Positions 35,260 to 48,310 of a DNA stretch of 64,000 nt are shown here, one piece after another. Origin of the DNA: Wuchereria bancrofti. Taxonomy: Eukaryota > Nematoda > Chromadorea > Rhabditida > Onchocercidae. The stretch spans positions 3,608,163 through 3,672,162 of the forward strand of contig SSBO01000009.1 of NCBI GenBank assembly GCA_005281725.1, given 5' to 3'. The notes under the pieces were generated by a model. The model ran no database searches. It was not told the DNA's origin and saw only the letters and a program-made list of their open reading frames with translations. How positions within the stretch are numbered: the first letter of the stretch is position 1; every line of letters starts with the position of its first letter. The translations under genes and the position numbers were made by a program.

Positions 35260-37631
35260 ATGCCAACGGATCAGTCGGATCGCAGTTATCCTGTAGATAG
35301 GTACAGTTTAATTTTTTTTCCTTAACCAGATCATATCAAAAAGCAACAACACTTACGGAAGATGTTGCTTAGGCTTTTTTGTTTTGGATATTTAGGCAAC
35401 AAATCGTAACGATCAGTTGGACTTCATTTTGGCAGCGTCATTTTTACAAATGAGCTACGACATGCCAATTGCATGCTTGTTAGCCTTATTAACCTTGGCT
35501 CAATCTAATAACCTTTGAGTTATTTGCATTGCTGATTAAGCTTAGTGTATTATTGTTTGTTTCAAGCTACTTAAATTTCCGCTCTTGTCCAAATCTTTTT
35601 TGCTTAAAATAAATGTTTTACAGATTGGGAAGTTTTCAGTGATTGTTACTGTTTTGTGAACAATTTCAGCGATGGTGAAGACACTAAGGGATCACTCGGT
35701 GAAGGAACATCTTCATTTTCTTTGGATATAACTGCAAGGGGACGACCATTGATCATTTTCAAAGGATATGAGCATCGTCAAGTTCGAGTTGATCGAGCGC
35801 GTAATTTGAAAGCTTATCGGTAATCATTCTATAAACATAAATAATTCAAATAATGCCCTTGGCTTATTATCATAGCACACCTGATATTTATATTTAATGT
35901 CTTGAATCTCGACCGAAAGTAATGTCATTTTTTGTATTTTATTTGTTTAGATGTATCAAGAAGAAATGTAAAGGGCGTCTGCATACTGATTATAATGACA
36001 CAAATGTGAGAATTGTTAGCGAACATGTTCATGAACCAAATTTCGATGCTGAATTTGTTAGTTTCTTTTTTATAAAGTTGAGTATTTCTTTAACCATTGT
36101 CCACGACGGCTATTTCACGATTATTTAAATCTACAAGTATTTTCTCATTCAAGTTTTATATGTAATGAATAATTTTATAGCATTTATTTAGAAACGACGA
36201 AGACGTACGTTACTTCGCGAATTAGCTCAAAAGGGTAATGTTTCACCATCTCAGATAATTCAGAAAGCTCGGGATCTCGAAATGCAATACCATGATGTTT
36301 GTGAGTCTACAAAAACGAGTTATGCTGCTGAAAGACGGTATTTTACTTAAATTTTCTCTCTTTTTTCATCCAGTATTTTATAACAAATCAGATATAACTT
36401 CTAACTAAATAACAAAGTAAAATTATAATGTAAGGATGCAATGTGGGTGAAAGAGGATTTTAATGCTGTAGGTAAAATTAGTCATTTAAGGTGCTATGTA
36501 ACTGAAACGAAAAATTTGAGTAACCAGTAGATCATCAGTAGTTTATTAATTTTGTGTAAGCGAATGATAATGGTGCAAATTAATTTAGCTACATTCAACG
36601 TTACTGGAATCGGCAAAAGCAACAGGAATTCTCCAATGGGAATGGATTAGTGCCAGTAAAACATCAAGTTTGTGATTTTTCCTGTCGTCTATCAATGGAA
36701 ATAGAAGAGATGTAAATAGGAATATTTTTTTACAAGCATAATTTTATCAGAAAACCTATTCATTCGTAAAGACCAACCTTAAGATATCGTTAACTTCCAA
36801 CAGATTATTTCGGAATTCCTTTTCTTGTGCAGTTATAGTTGTATTTTGATTCCAGTGAGAAGTTAAAGGAATATCTGTTAACATCTTATTCCTTCTTGAT
36901 ATGTTCAAAACTGGCAGCGTTTTATCATTCCGCATATCTCATAAATTCTATTTCATTATGGAACATTCGGAAGAATAGGATTTAGTGAGTTCATATTCAT
37001 GAGAAGAATAGAGTTTCGTGAGTTCATTTGTATTATGTTGGTACGTTGCCATACTTATGTTTTATACTTTACTTTTCAGTCATGGTCGCTGTGTCACTGA
37101 TTTGAACATTTCCAGGTAACAGATTGTAACAGTCAGTTGAAAATAGAAGAGGAAGATGGCAGAGGTGTAGAAGAGGAATCTATTGATGGGCCATCTTTGT
37201 TTCCGGGTGATTCTGCTCATATATCAGAACAGTTCAATCAGTTCTTGCAAATGACCACTAATGGTACAGCTAATGGTAGTAGTGCTTCAGCGATGAATGT
37301 TTATCTGAACTTATTACTGCAACAGATGCTTTCAAATGCAGTCGGAAACAATTCCAGCAACAATCTTCAGGATGCAGATGATTACTGTTCATCAAATTCT
37401 TCACATCAAGATCAGTTAGGTACAAAGCAGATGTTAGTTGATGCAGAAATTCAGACAAGTAACGACGAATCCGGAATCCATGCACCTGTTCATGATGCTG
37501 CAGTACGTGACACATTAGCTTTAGAGTTGGGAACCATCCTGGCAAAGAAATTCTGGCCTCAGCATTATTTACGCGAGGACAAACTAAAACTTATGGTTGA
37601 TGTTATCGGTAAACTGCTCGACTGCTGTTAA
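35260..37631 (+). CDS. FLYWCH-type zinc-finger protein, probable DNA-binding regulator
   Basis: Six exons (35260-35300, 35670-35819, 35951-36056, 36192-36337, 36589-36667, 37116-37631) join with correct phase to 345 residues. Residues from about 27 to 100 form one FLYWCH finger: GRPLIIFKGYEHRQVRVDR, then YRCIKKKCKGRLH with two Cys, then VRIVSEHVHEP with the His pair. A basic patch (KRRRRT) and a helical segment (LLRELAQKGNVSPSQIIQKA) follow. The large last exon is acidic at its start (KIEEEDGRGVEEE), Ser/Asn/Gln-rich in the middle and ends in an amphipathic stretch (LGTILAKKFWPQHYL, then DVIGKLLDCC). FLYWCH proteins in nematodes bind DNA and repress transcription; which paralogue this is cannot be said. 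The start ATG lies 44 bases after TTTATCCAG, a possible spliced-leader acceptor. Confidence 0.88.
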
Positions 37632-39269
37632 TTTCACTTAAGGTTACTAAGTAACACTGTATTTTAGTATAATTGTTTAGCAGTAGACGAATATCACTTT
37701 GAATTTTCTGTAACTTCAAAAAAAAAAAAAAGTTCTCGTAAGAAAAAATTCTCATAATTACGATCTCAGGTGGTAGTTGAAAAAGCTGTTTGCAACCTTT
37801 CTGAAGTGTATAACCAGTAAGTACGGAAGTTATTAATTTTTTTCTAATCTATTAACTGTAACAGATTTTAGGCCATTTGAAAACCAATTTGGCACTATTT
37901 TGTTAGTGTCTTAATCTTCTATTTATTTGTAACACAAAAGAATAAAATAATTTCTCGACCTACCTCACTTTTTTAAATCACCTAATTTAGACTATGAAAT
38001 CTAAATAGAATTTATATATACGCTCTATATGAAAATTGTACTGTCACATAAACCCTCGGGATCACAAATGAAGCAACAATACATGGGTACGAAATCCGGT
38101 TTCACTTATAAGCCCTGATATTCTTGAGCAACTTGTCTCTTAAGGGAATATATAAGGACCAAAAGCTGAATGCGTAAAGCAAGCTAAGTCTAAAATTTAT
38201 TCCAGAATTTTAGTTAGTAAATTCTATTAAATTGTATATAGAAGTATTTACTTGATGTTTTTTCTTTGAAAATTTCTAATGATTCGAAGTTTTTGTTCAT
38301 TATTTTCTTGTGTATATTAAATTATGGAGTGGGAAATCTCCTGACCAATGTTTTTTAATTTACAAGCTTTCTCGTTTTAAATTTCTTGTGCCAAATTATT
38401 TCTTTCCAGCATATTGTTGAGTCCTTCATCAAGCTTGCAAAATCATTGTGTCTTTTTGTATTTTATATTGTGCAAAAATGCGCTTGGACGAAAGTTGATC
38501 AAATGAATCTGTGAATAATGTTGAAAAATATATGGAACATGCAGTTGTCACATATATATATCCGAATGCCCATTTGCCAGGGCAGAATTGTCCCATGCTT
38601 TATGTTGTACCTCAATTTTTTGAGCGAAATCCGTTTCTTTGTATGAAAGTTTGAATTGGACTTCTTGGTGAACTTGTTTTTATGTAGCTTAAATTTAAAA
38701 CATGAAATTCGGACTTATGTCCATCTTTTCTTGCAAGATTCTTCACAACTCATTGACAACAGAACTATTAATTAAGTAAAGAATGTTTTGGTGGAATGAA
38801 AAGCTTGAATATAGCTTATTTGAGTCCATGTGGAGCACTTTATCAGTAATTCTATGATTCATATCAAGAAAGACATACATTTTATCAAAACATATATCAT
38901 TATAGATGTTGCGGTGTTGCGGATACTATTTAATTTTTACCTATACTGAATTACAACTATTATAAATTTAAGAACAAGTACGAAAGGTTCTGAGATTCCT
39001 CATAAAGGAGTTTCTCATGCGGGATTTGGACATTTGGTGCTCTTAATGAAGTATGAATTTGAGGACTAATTATCATTGTAAGGGACGTTATCACCATGGC
39101 TTGAATTCCAGCTTATAACTGAGTCAGTCGCATTCGAATTTTCTCCAATCATTTCAAAGAACATTTACTGGTTTTGTATATATTTTATTTATTAATATAT
39201 TTTTTATCAGTGGCTCCGAACCTGAAAGATATGGATGATAGGAGCAGATCTAATATCACCTGTCAACAA
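37632..39269. other. Convergent intergenic region
   Basis: This lies between the 3' ends of the FLYWCH gene (+) and the unknown gene (-). AATAAA at 37941-37946 may serve the former, and TTTATT at 39184-39189 (AATAAA on the - strand) the latter. No coding frame was seen in between. Confidence 0.6.
39184..39189 (-). terminator. Polyadenylation signal of the unknown 12-exon gene
   Basis: AATAAA on the - strand, 80 bases past the stop codon at 39270. Confidence 0.55.
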
Positions 39270-42200
39270 CTACAAATACAGCCTATAAGCATAACAGCTT
39301 ATGTCATCTTTAGTAGCTTGACAGAACAATTCTGTATTGGTCAGAAACGAAAAATCATCCTTGGAGCATATTACATTGAAATGACCATCGAACTGAGCTT
39401 CAGCCGCTAACTGAATCTTTTTTTTTGTCGTATTCAAATCTTTTCCAATATTCTATAATATCTCTTTGAAGAATCAAATAAGAAATTCACCAGTTATTAA
39501 TTATTAAACTCATTTGAAATTTTCAAAATTTGATTTGTGGCTTAAATTATTAGCAAAAAATTATCGAACACTGAAAGTGAATAATCATCACTTAGCAGAA
39601 TATTCAACAAACAACTTTGAAATGTGTTGAATCAATCGAATGTAGAGGGAAAAGTGATAGAACGAAAAAATTCTCTGCTGTAATTAATTATGCTAAGTGG
39701 ATGATTTCACTACATTTTACCTCAAGCATTATAATTTCAAGCTTGTTATCATTACAGCCTGAGTCACCGGTAATGATAAGAGATGATACTGGTATTGATT
39801 TCATCGATTCATGTATTTGTAGCGTTTGATTGTGAAACTCTTCAATTGCATCCAAAAAATCAGCCACTTCCTCATCTTTTATACTTTCCTCCTTCTATAA
39901 GTTTGGCGAATAGAAGTTAGGAAAAGGAATTCTTATCATATTATGATAAGAATTTAAAAATGAATATTAGCAACAATAAAAGTACTATTTTTTTCTCACT
40001 GCGCGAATTTGTTTTGACAAAATTTGCGACGATTCTTTTTTCAAGCAAGAAGAAACAGATTGCTTAATCTTTCACGTTGTATTCATGGATCAATCACGAA
40101 ATTTTGTCATCATTCTTTAGAAAATTTTAGGAGTTAATCAATTCCGTACAGAACTCTCAGAAATTCTGGGAGTTCTAAATGAAATAGCTTCTCAGTTCTA
40201 GAAAAACGATAAGTACACCACTGTAACTTTTTTGCATACCTGAGCAAAATGCAATCTATTTCTTGCACTACTTCCGAATTTTGATTTCTTCCTTGATTGT
40301 TTTATTGTTTGTTGCTGCAAAATTTTTTTAAATGAATGCAATGTGATGAGTCATCTGATACCTGTCATCTTCTCAACGGTGGTCTAATGTATCATCTCTT
40401 CCTTCGTTTCAATTCAAAAAAAATGAATGCATACTGCAAAGTTTGGCCGTTGTTCCTTGTACGGAAGTACACTGCTGGATGATTGCGCCCGTACATTAAG
40501 AGGTATTGACTGTTGCGCTGGCAATCTTCCATATTGTGATTGAGGCATTACTTGTAGCGACATCGGTGGTATATAAGGTTGTTGTAATGGCTGGGATGCA
40601 TAATGAGGAGGTAATTGCTGCATTGCATAAACAGATGAAATAGGTTCCGATAATGAGTTAATCTAAAATTGATAAACTTTATTAGGTTCTAATATTATGG
40701 ATTGATCTGAAATCGATAAACTCGATGATATCTAGCACTGCCATCTGATTTTTATGCTGTGTAACAAAATAGTATTAGCTACTATTCCTATACAAAAAAT
40801 ATTTAATTCTTAAATAAAAAAATTTCACGAATTTTTATTTCATTAAATTTTTTTGAAGTTTTAACTTCCTCAATCAAAAAGTTCTATTTAAACTTTTGTT
40901 CTGAAAGATGGAATTTGAAAATCTCAAAGATAATGTGGAAAAAAGTGAAAGGAGCAGTAAATCATGAATAGAAAAATAGAGCAATCAGCCGTTTTCTTCT
41001 TCTTACGAATTCTTTTCATCAAAAGAAAAGAAGAAATTAAAAAAGAGGTCACATTATGGTATTAAGGTATTCATTCTCCTTTTAATTCTCTTTTCAAAGT
41101 TATGAATTTCACTAAGTGTGTTTGCAAGCCTTTTCAAACATCCAGCGTGTATCTCTTGTTTTATCTCCCTTCAATTTCCTGGATTGATCATAATCGTCAC
41201 AATCATATCCTTACCATAAAGGGTAGAAGAATAATTAGAAGTATACTAATAAAGGTAACCTGATAAATTTGAGCAGTAGTAGTTGGAGGAAACGGAAAAG
41301 GAGGAGTAGCATATATGGTCGATGAGATTGTTGGTTGAAGCGAAAACAAGTTAGCATGATTATTGCATAATGTCTCACAAAGTTCTACAAAGTGGTGAAT
41401 TTAAATTTAGTTTTAAAATTTTAATAATACAATGGAACATTTGCAGTAGACTTGAGAGATTCTTCCGGAAATACCATAATATATTTACCGGGAAATTTCA
41501 GCATGAAGCAGCAATCAAAAAAGATAGTATCATAGGATGGAATTAGTAGAATGCACTTAAACAATATCACGATTTGCTTCATTTCCCTGCAACTTCTCAT
41601 CAAATATTGCGGTAATGAAGCATAGCTAGCAGAAATATATCGAATGTATAACTAATTTATCGTTGCTCATATATTCAATGTTTATACGTAACTTATTGAC
41701 TTACTCTTCTTGAAATGTTATACATTCTACAAAAGAAAATTATGTTTACAAAAAAAATAACCAGAACAAACTTATCGATTATTTTAACGAATCGTAGTGG
41801 TATTGATCAAATCATCCTTCTGAATTCGCCGCTCATTAGTAAAGAGAGAGAACAACACCTGGAAGCACCTGAAATTGATTAACTGATTTGCAATAGCATC
41901 TTCTCTACGTATTTTTAAAAGTGTGTCTTTTATCATTTCAGACATCAAGCAACATTTTTGTCATTTCCCTGTCCCGCCAAAATCTTTTGCATTTATTTAC
42001 TTAGCAAATCATCTGAATATTTTATCAACAAAAATATACTCATTTGTGTTATAGCAATAAGCGAATTCGGTTAAGCTATAATTAGCTATGTCAATTAGGT
42101 GACAGCATATACACAATGGACAAAATAGGCACGTACGTCTTTTTTATTTCACCAAAGTAAAAGAGAGTAAGTGATGGAGAATAAAAAAAACGTAAAAGAG

Positions 42201-45200
42201 AAGAAAGCGATTAATGATAAGCGATGATAATAGCCGAGAAAGAGCTAAGGATCAAATTCGGGAAGATAAATGAGAATAGTAGTGAGAGTAGGAAGGGGTC
42301 AAATAAATTCATCGCTGACCCTATCCCAAGTCATTAAAGAACTGTTCAAAATACACTATTTCTCCGATTTATGTCTTTCTGCAAAAGAATGTTTTCAAAT
42401 TTTCATTTCTTCCATCAAAGTAGATGTAAGAAGATAATTTAATAACAAGGTGGCATCTGCGGGACGAAATCATCCATGCGACCAATAAGAGAAGTATTGC
42501 GATGATTGATATGGATAAGAATTTCACATCGCTTAAATGGCTAAGTCTTGAAAATGCATGAAAAGGTGCCAAGGTTTCCGTGTTATACTGTAGAACTGTT
42601 CAAAATTAATGCTTTTATTTTGAGGTTTTTGACAAAAGCTGAACTCTGTTTTAGAATTCAGATATGTTATTTCTCTTATTAATTGATATTTGCGTCTTTC
42701 TTAAAGAGAAAAGTTTTAAAAAAATGTTTTGAAATTTCCATTTTTTCCATCAAAGTAGATACAACAGAATAATTTAATAACGAAGTGACATCTATGAAAC
42801 CATCACCGGGCTTTTTTCATTGTTTTACTTTCGTGAACAATTTGTTGCACTATTAATTTTTGATAGTTTCCTCAATAATCTCTTTTCTTTCAGTTTCTGA
42901 AATTAGGTATCATTCTCGGATTCAAGAGTGGGCTGAAATATCGAGACGAACTTTCATACATTATTAAAAAACAATCAAAACGCAGGTAAAAAAACTAATT
43001 AGGTACTAAAACTTGTATAATTTATGAAATTCCGTCAGAGATCAATCCAAGAAATCATCTGAACTCAATTCTTTTAAAGACAATATTAGAGAAAGATTTT
43101 AAAATTGATTTGCCTTTTAAAAAATCTCATCTCAACAATTTGATCATTACTTCTCAAACTAGCTGAAGCATTAATTTTGTAATGAATTCCATTCACAAAG
43201 TAAAAATCTTTCAATGGCCCAGTTATGGCCTAATTAGAATATTGGAAAAAGTTGCATCAGTTGAGAAATTTACGATTGACGAGTGTGTTTTATGATGAGT
43301 GAATATTCAATTAAATAATTTTCAACCAATTGAAGTCAACGAAAATGTAGAAAGACAAGAAGATATTCACTTTTCATAATTCATGCACCATATTCTCGTC
43401 AATGAGACAAAAAAAAAACTGTTCACATCAAGAAAAAAGTCGAAAAAAGTCAGAGCAAGTTGATATATTCTTTATTACTTACAATTGCCAATTGTCATTT
43501 GGGTAAATCCCAATTCAATCAACTTTAAACCCTGCAGCTGAAACTAGTTTTGTCATGAACAAAAAAAGAGGAAAGAACGGGAACTTCCGGTATTTCCTTA
43601 CGAAACTGATAATTATTTTTAAGACAATTTTAAATTCATTTAAATAAATGTTCGGAAAACGAAGTGTTAAATTTTGCTACTGGAAAAACGGAACAAACAA
43701 TTGGATGACGTCTAAAAATTTTCCTTTCTGTTGTTGCTTTCTATTTCATGATTAGTTTGCTGAAACCAGTACTAAAAAAAAGAAACAAATAATTACTGGA
43801 TTTTTAACCCGATGGAAAAAAATTGATACCGCTGAGATTTCCAGCAAATTAATTGTCTGACAAGTATTCATTTGTTCAGCTGTTCATTTTGAAAGAAATT
43901 GTATTTATCTAACCTTTTCCGAATACTTTTCTTACAGTATACATTTTTCATTCTTTTTCATTCTATCCAATGAAATTTGATTACATTGTGCTAGAAGTAG
44001 TATATATTTAATATTTAAATAATCCTCTCGAAACATTTTGTTAATTTCAGTTGTTCAAAATTGTGCTATTATTGATTGATCATTTGTTTCCTTATCTCTG
44101 TGAAGATTATGATGGATTTTCTAAAATATTACGATGTAATATTTGTGACAAATATTGTTGCATGAAAGATGACCCAAAATTGGTCATTGTTGCTATTTTT
44201 GCAAAGCTCTTCACTCTATTTACTCGAGTAAATTAGAACCATGTTTGGATGAAATGGTACCACAAAGAAAATGAGGTTCCATCAATGTAGACTTGCTAAT
44301 CTGCATTACAAATAGAAAAATTTTCAGATATTATCAATAATTCGAAAATATTAAGTTAATTATGCATGTTATTCCTCAAACATTCTTTTTTATTCACCGC
44401 AAATGATAGTAACAGACAAATCAAGTAATAAGCCCGGTCTTTTGAGCTGTTTAAAACTATCAGTAAACGAAGATGCTAGCAGTTTTGAAATGGAAATGCT
44501 TAAGATGTCTTAGCTTTTTGACCGGGCTAATAATACCACTTAATAACTATACAAACATTGTATATATAAAGAGATCAAAACATTACGCCCTGAATATTAA
44601 TGTCAAATTTCTGCTATTCAGAATAAATTGGATACCTAGTTCTGGACCAGTTCTGGACTATGTTTCAAAACAGATATTTGAATAATTCTTACTATCATTA
44701 AAATATTTACGCTTTTCTCCTATCAGTATAATATTTTTCTAACATTTTACAACAGAACTATTTCATTATAAATAACTTAATATGAGGTCATCTAGTTGAT
44801 AATTCAATCGAATTACATTTCAACTCATTAATGAGTTTTCATTAAATTCCTCCAAAAACACGTGTACATACCTTCTGAGGTTTGCAAATCACTTTGCCAA
44901 TGAATTTGATTTTGAGTACTCATACACGTTAAAGCACTACTACTATGACTAATACTATTATTACTATTACTTCTGTGATTATCACCGTTATCATTCCTAT
45001 CATTACTAGTAATTAATTTTCCATCAATAAAAGGCGACTTCAGCAGCTGATCATCAGTTTGGTCCATTCTTTCAACTACTGATTGTGATTCTGTCCCACA
45101 AATATGAGGATTATAATAGAAGAATGCAAAGGAATATTCCATTTTCCCCTTTTCCACTGTCATATCAGCATAACCTTCTGCCGCATCTGTAACAAAAAAA

Positions 45201-47284
45201 AAAAAATTTTTTTTTCACATTTCAGTGATAACAAACTCTTATCTTTAACAAATTCTTAATGAAAAAAACTAAATCATGGTGAAAATTAAGTGAACTTTGC
45301 TATTTCAGCTTAGTTACTTTAACAAAATTGATTATTTAAAACAGTCAACCGAATCTGTAATATCTAAATGAACAAAACGGATAAAATCGTCACTGTTAAG
45401 GATAGATGCTTCCTTAACTTCCTTCGAGAATTAAATATATCTCAGCTAGAGCGCTAAATTAATAATATCTTAAAATAGTTGAAATCAACCTCGAAAAACC
45501 TACCAACAGTGAAATCGGTTTTTGCACAATATTTGGCAATATTTTTCAGTGTCATTTCCATACCATTCAGTAACATATTTCTGAGATGATAGTCTTCAGG
45601 TTGTATTGTTGCTGAACAAAATGAAATCTGAAAATGAAAGGATGATTAGATTGAAGTTTGATTCATTATCCATTTCATGACAAACAGATATAACTGTTTC
45701 ACCTGATAGAGCTAATAATGATACTTATCATATCTACTGCTTCTATAAACTTTCAGAAACAATAAATATAAAAATAAAACACTATTACATTGTCAATAAA
45801 GTTTTCTATAGCAATACGATAGAGTATTGTAGTAAATCTAAACAATGCTTGTGAAATAAACAGAAAACCTGAGTGAAAGTTTCGAAATGAGAATCGGCCA
45901 GGTGATGAATGGAATAAAAAAGATCTTGAGTTGGACACGGAAAGCACAACTGTCGCAGACTCTCACGCATGATATCAACATGCAATGAAACAGTCTTAAG
46001 TTGAGTTATCATTTGTTGAGGTGTTTTCGAGAACAGATATCCCAGATAACCGTTTGCCTGATACAGTGATGTATCTGCAACAATTCTTTCTTATTCATCA
46101 TAATCAATTGTCGCAACTACAGTTATATAAATTACATACAGTGTCGCCAAATTTAATTAGTAGTAATACACGGTATCTGATAATTAAGAATATACTCTGA
46201 TCAATGTTTACAAATGATACTATCATTGTTAACATTTAGTTACCAATACGATCCATCAAATACGATCTACAATGGTAAACTATTTAGGAAACAATACAGA
46301 AATTGTAGATCAGACCTTTCAGTGATTGTGGTAGCACATCAGGATTACACCTTTGTAATGATCCGATATCTTTCATAATCATCATCACTTCCAAAATTTT
46401 ATTACATACTGAAATAATTTTATCAGTTGATAATCTGATAATTTTTATGGAAAAGAGGAAATCTATGCTTTCATATCTCATATCCAAAAGTTTTCTTGAA
46501 ATTCTTCTTTGCTAATTATAAGTCCACTTGCATCAAAAGTTAGGTATTTTCCTTTTAATCAGTGTTTGTCAAGCACTTAACTTAGATTAAGTAAAAAAAG
46601 AAAAACTAACTTATAAAAACTGTATCCAAATTGTTTTCCAAAAAACTTCGTTTAGGTGCACGACCTTTAGTATTAATGATATAACAATCGAGAGGGTCGT
46701 CGCTTATCTGTAAAATCAGTCAATAATTGCAATCAGATGGACAGTTCAATTGAATCTCTTGGAAATTCTCTACAGCAAATCTTTTCCAAGACCAATTAAT
46801 GTGAGCATACCTGGATTTTGTCATATTGACACCAGTTGGAACATAATACGGATTTGATATAATTTGAGCATTCCTACAATGATAAATATTGCCAAAATTC
46901 AAATATTATCTTTTTTTATTTTATGAGGGAAATTAGCAAAATTTTTTAAATTAATGTTAATTTCGGCACACGTCAACCTGTGTAACATTTGTTATTTGAC
47001 TACGTTACTTTCATTATCAAAGATTTCTTTAAAAATAAAGTTTCATTGATATAGCAGTTTTCATCCTAGTGAAAACCAATTTCTTTTTTAAAACTTCCAG
47101 TAATAATGTCAATTAAGTAGTTGTCTAAATGGATATAATTAAAATGGAATACCTGAAACTGTAGACTATCCTCGAAAGATAAATAACTGTCAATTTTAAC
47201 TACTAATTCCGGAGGTAAACAATCATACAAAGCATAATCCATTGATGTTTCAGGTTCTACATTCAACTCAACATTGAAATCCAT
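39270..47284 (-). CDS. Unidentified 590-residue protein, F-box-like start, Pro/Gln-rich middle
   Basis: Twelve exons on the - strand keep phase at every junction with consensus splice sites: 47284-47153, 46873-46811, 46707-46611, 46408-46316, 46074-45869, 45627-45504, 45186-44872, 41384-41260, 40662-40435, 40314-40240, 39894-39721, 39410-39270. They encode 590 residues. I do not recognise the family. The start contains DCLPPELVVKIDSYLSFED, resembling an F-box; this is weak. A helical, Cys-containing part follows (NGYLGYLFSKTPQQM, LRQLCFPCPTQDLFYSIHH, NMLLNGMEMTLKNIAKYC). Next are a Ser/Asn-rich stretch, a Pro/Thr-rich stretch (ATPPFPFPPTTTAQIYQ), a Gln/Pro-rich exon (QPLQQPYIPPMSLQVMPQS), a basic nuclear-signal-like patch (IKQSRKKSKFG) and an acidic segment (KEESIKDEEVADFLDAIEEF). 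The composition suggests a nuclear regulator (inference). TTTGCAG five bases before the ATG fits trans-splicing. Confidence 0.8.
42388..42460. repeat. Direct repeat, copy 1 (intron of unknown gene)
   Basis: CCATCAAAGTAGAT ... ATAATTTAATAAC ... GTGGCATCT matches 42720-42790 at roughly 80 percent. Substitutions are not concentrated at third codon positions, so it looks non-coding. Confidence 0.65.
42720..42790. repeat. Direct repeat, copy 2 (intron of unknown gene)
   Basis: Second copy of the 42388-42460 sequence, same orientation, about 330 bases further on: CCATCAAAGTAGAT ... ATAATTTAATAAC ... GTGACATCT. Confidence 0.65.
42894..42985 (+). other. Possible nested + strand exon
   Basis: A strong acceptor (CTCTTTTCTTTCAG) and a donor (GTAAAA) bracket 92 bases that are open in two frames, one reading FLKLGIILGFKSGLKY, the other EIRYHSRIQEWAEISRR. 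The ambiguity of frame and the lack of a clear partner exon keep this a candidate only. Confidence 0.2.
44051..44236 (+). other. Possible nested + strand terminal exon
   Basis: After GTTAATTTCAG the frame stays open for 61 codons to TAG, with LIDHLFPYLCEDYDGFSK and a Cys cluster, CNICDKYCC. No known domain is recognised and no upstream exon joins in phase with certainty. It lies inside the large intron of the - strand gene. Confidence 0.2.
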
Positions 47285-47295
47285 CAATTCTGCAA
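47285..47295 (-). other. Candidate spliced-leader acceptor of the unknown gene
   Basis: On the - strand TTTTGCAG ends at 47290, followed by AATTG and the ATG at 47284. No donor exon is apparent upstream. Confidence 0.45.
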
Positions 47296-48270
47296 AATTC
47301 TATCAAATTTTTTAAGTCAATAAACTAATTTTTTTCTCGACGAGCATTCAATACAGAGTATAGTATAAATACTAAGGAGAAATGAATTTGAGGAGAGAAT
47401 GGGATGAAAAAGGGTGCGGATATTTGCTCCCTCCCAACAACTCATTCAACATTTGCGCCAACATCTTTTTGCCCTTTTTGATCATTGACACTGTTATTCG
47501 TCACCAAACTAGGGAAATTTTTTTTATAATAATACTACAATTTGTCTTTTCTGTCTTCAGTTTATATCATAAAGTATTTTTATGCATGACAATTAAGTTA
47601 TTGCTTTGAACGTTAGTTAGAGTCGCATTCTAATCAGTGCAATATATTCGTCGACTAATTTGATGTAATCCTTAATTTGGACTTTTTAGGTTAAGCTAGA
47701 TTCAAATATAATATATTTAGCTTGCTTAGTCAAATACTATTTTCAAAATATAGTATGCATGTGCATTTCAACACCTAACTACCGTATGCTATGCCCAATT
47801 CTTTGAAAAAAGATGCAAGCGTAAGCTTTTTTTAATCAATGAATCTTGTTAGAATTCTTTTTCTTAGCCACAAAACATCCTTCTTATGCCCTTAAAGACA
47901 ATTTAATGTCTATTTTTTTTCTTTTGCTACGAAATTTTAATATTTTCATAGAAGTTAACCCTTTTTTTGAATTTTATTAATATTTTCACAAATAAGGCAG
48001 TACAAACTAATGAATACAACAAGCTAATGAATCGCATCATTTGACGAAGGAAAAATTTGAATAAGAGTAAATTATGGCTGGTTATATGATTGATACAGTA
48101 CCCTATGTCCCTTTTCGGAGGTTTGTGCTCAATGTGTCTACTGGACAGGTAGTCGTAGACGTAATTATTGAATTTCATATGGTTCAGTGAATGAATAAAA
48201 TGTGGCTGCATTCACTCAGATCAATTATATATTAATGGAAACTAAATAAACTGACGAATAAATGCATACA

Positions 48271-48305
<35 letters not shown>
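48271..48305. repeat. (CA)n microsatellite
   Basis: At least 15 CA units in a row, continuing into interrupted CA/TACACA. Confidence 0.95.

Positions 48306-48310
<5 letters not shown>

Larger units (their letters stand above)
41385..44871. other. 3.5-kb intron of the unknown gene
   Basis: This intron is about ten times longer than the others in the gene. It contains a degenerate direct repeat (42388-42460 and 42720-42790), a 9-bp inverted repeat (AGCCCGGTC 44431-44439, GACCGGGCT 44520-44528) and possible + strand exons at 42894-42985 and 44051-44236. Confidence 0.6.

Noticed and set aside
46720..46876. Alternative frame (NPYYVPTGVNMTKSRYAHIN) across exon 2 of the unknown gene and the next intron
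   Set aside because: It is longer without splicing, but it needs an entry phase the preceding exon cannot give and ends in a stop with no usable donor. The shorter exon 46873-46811 fits phase on both sides.
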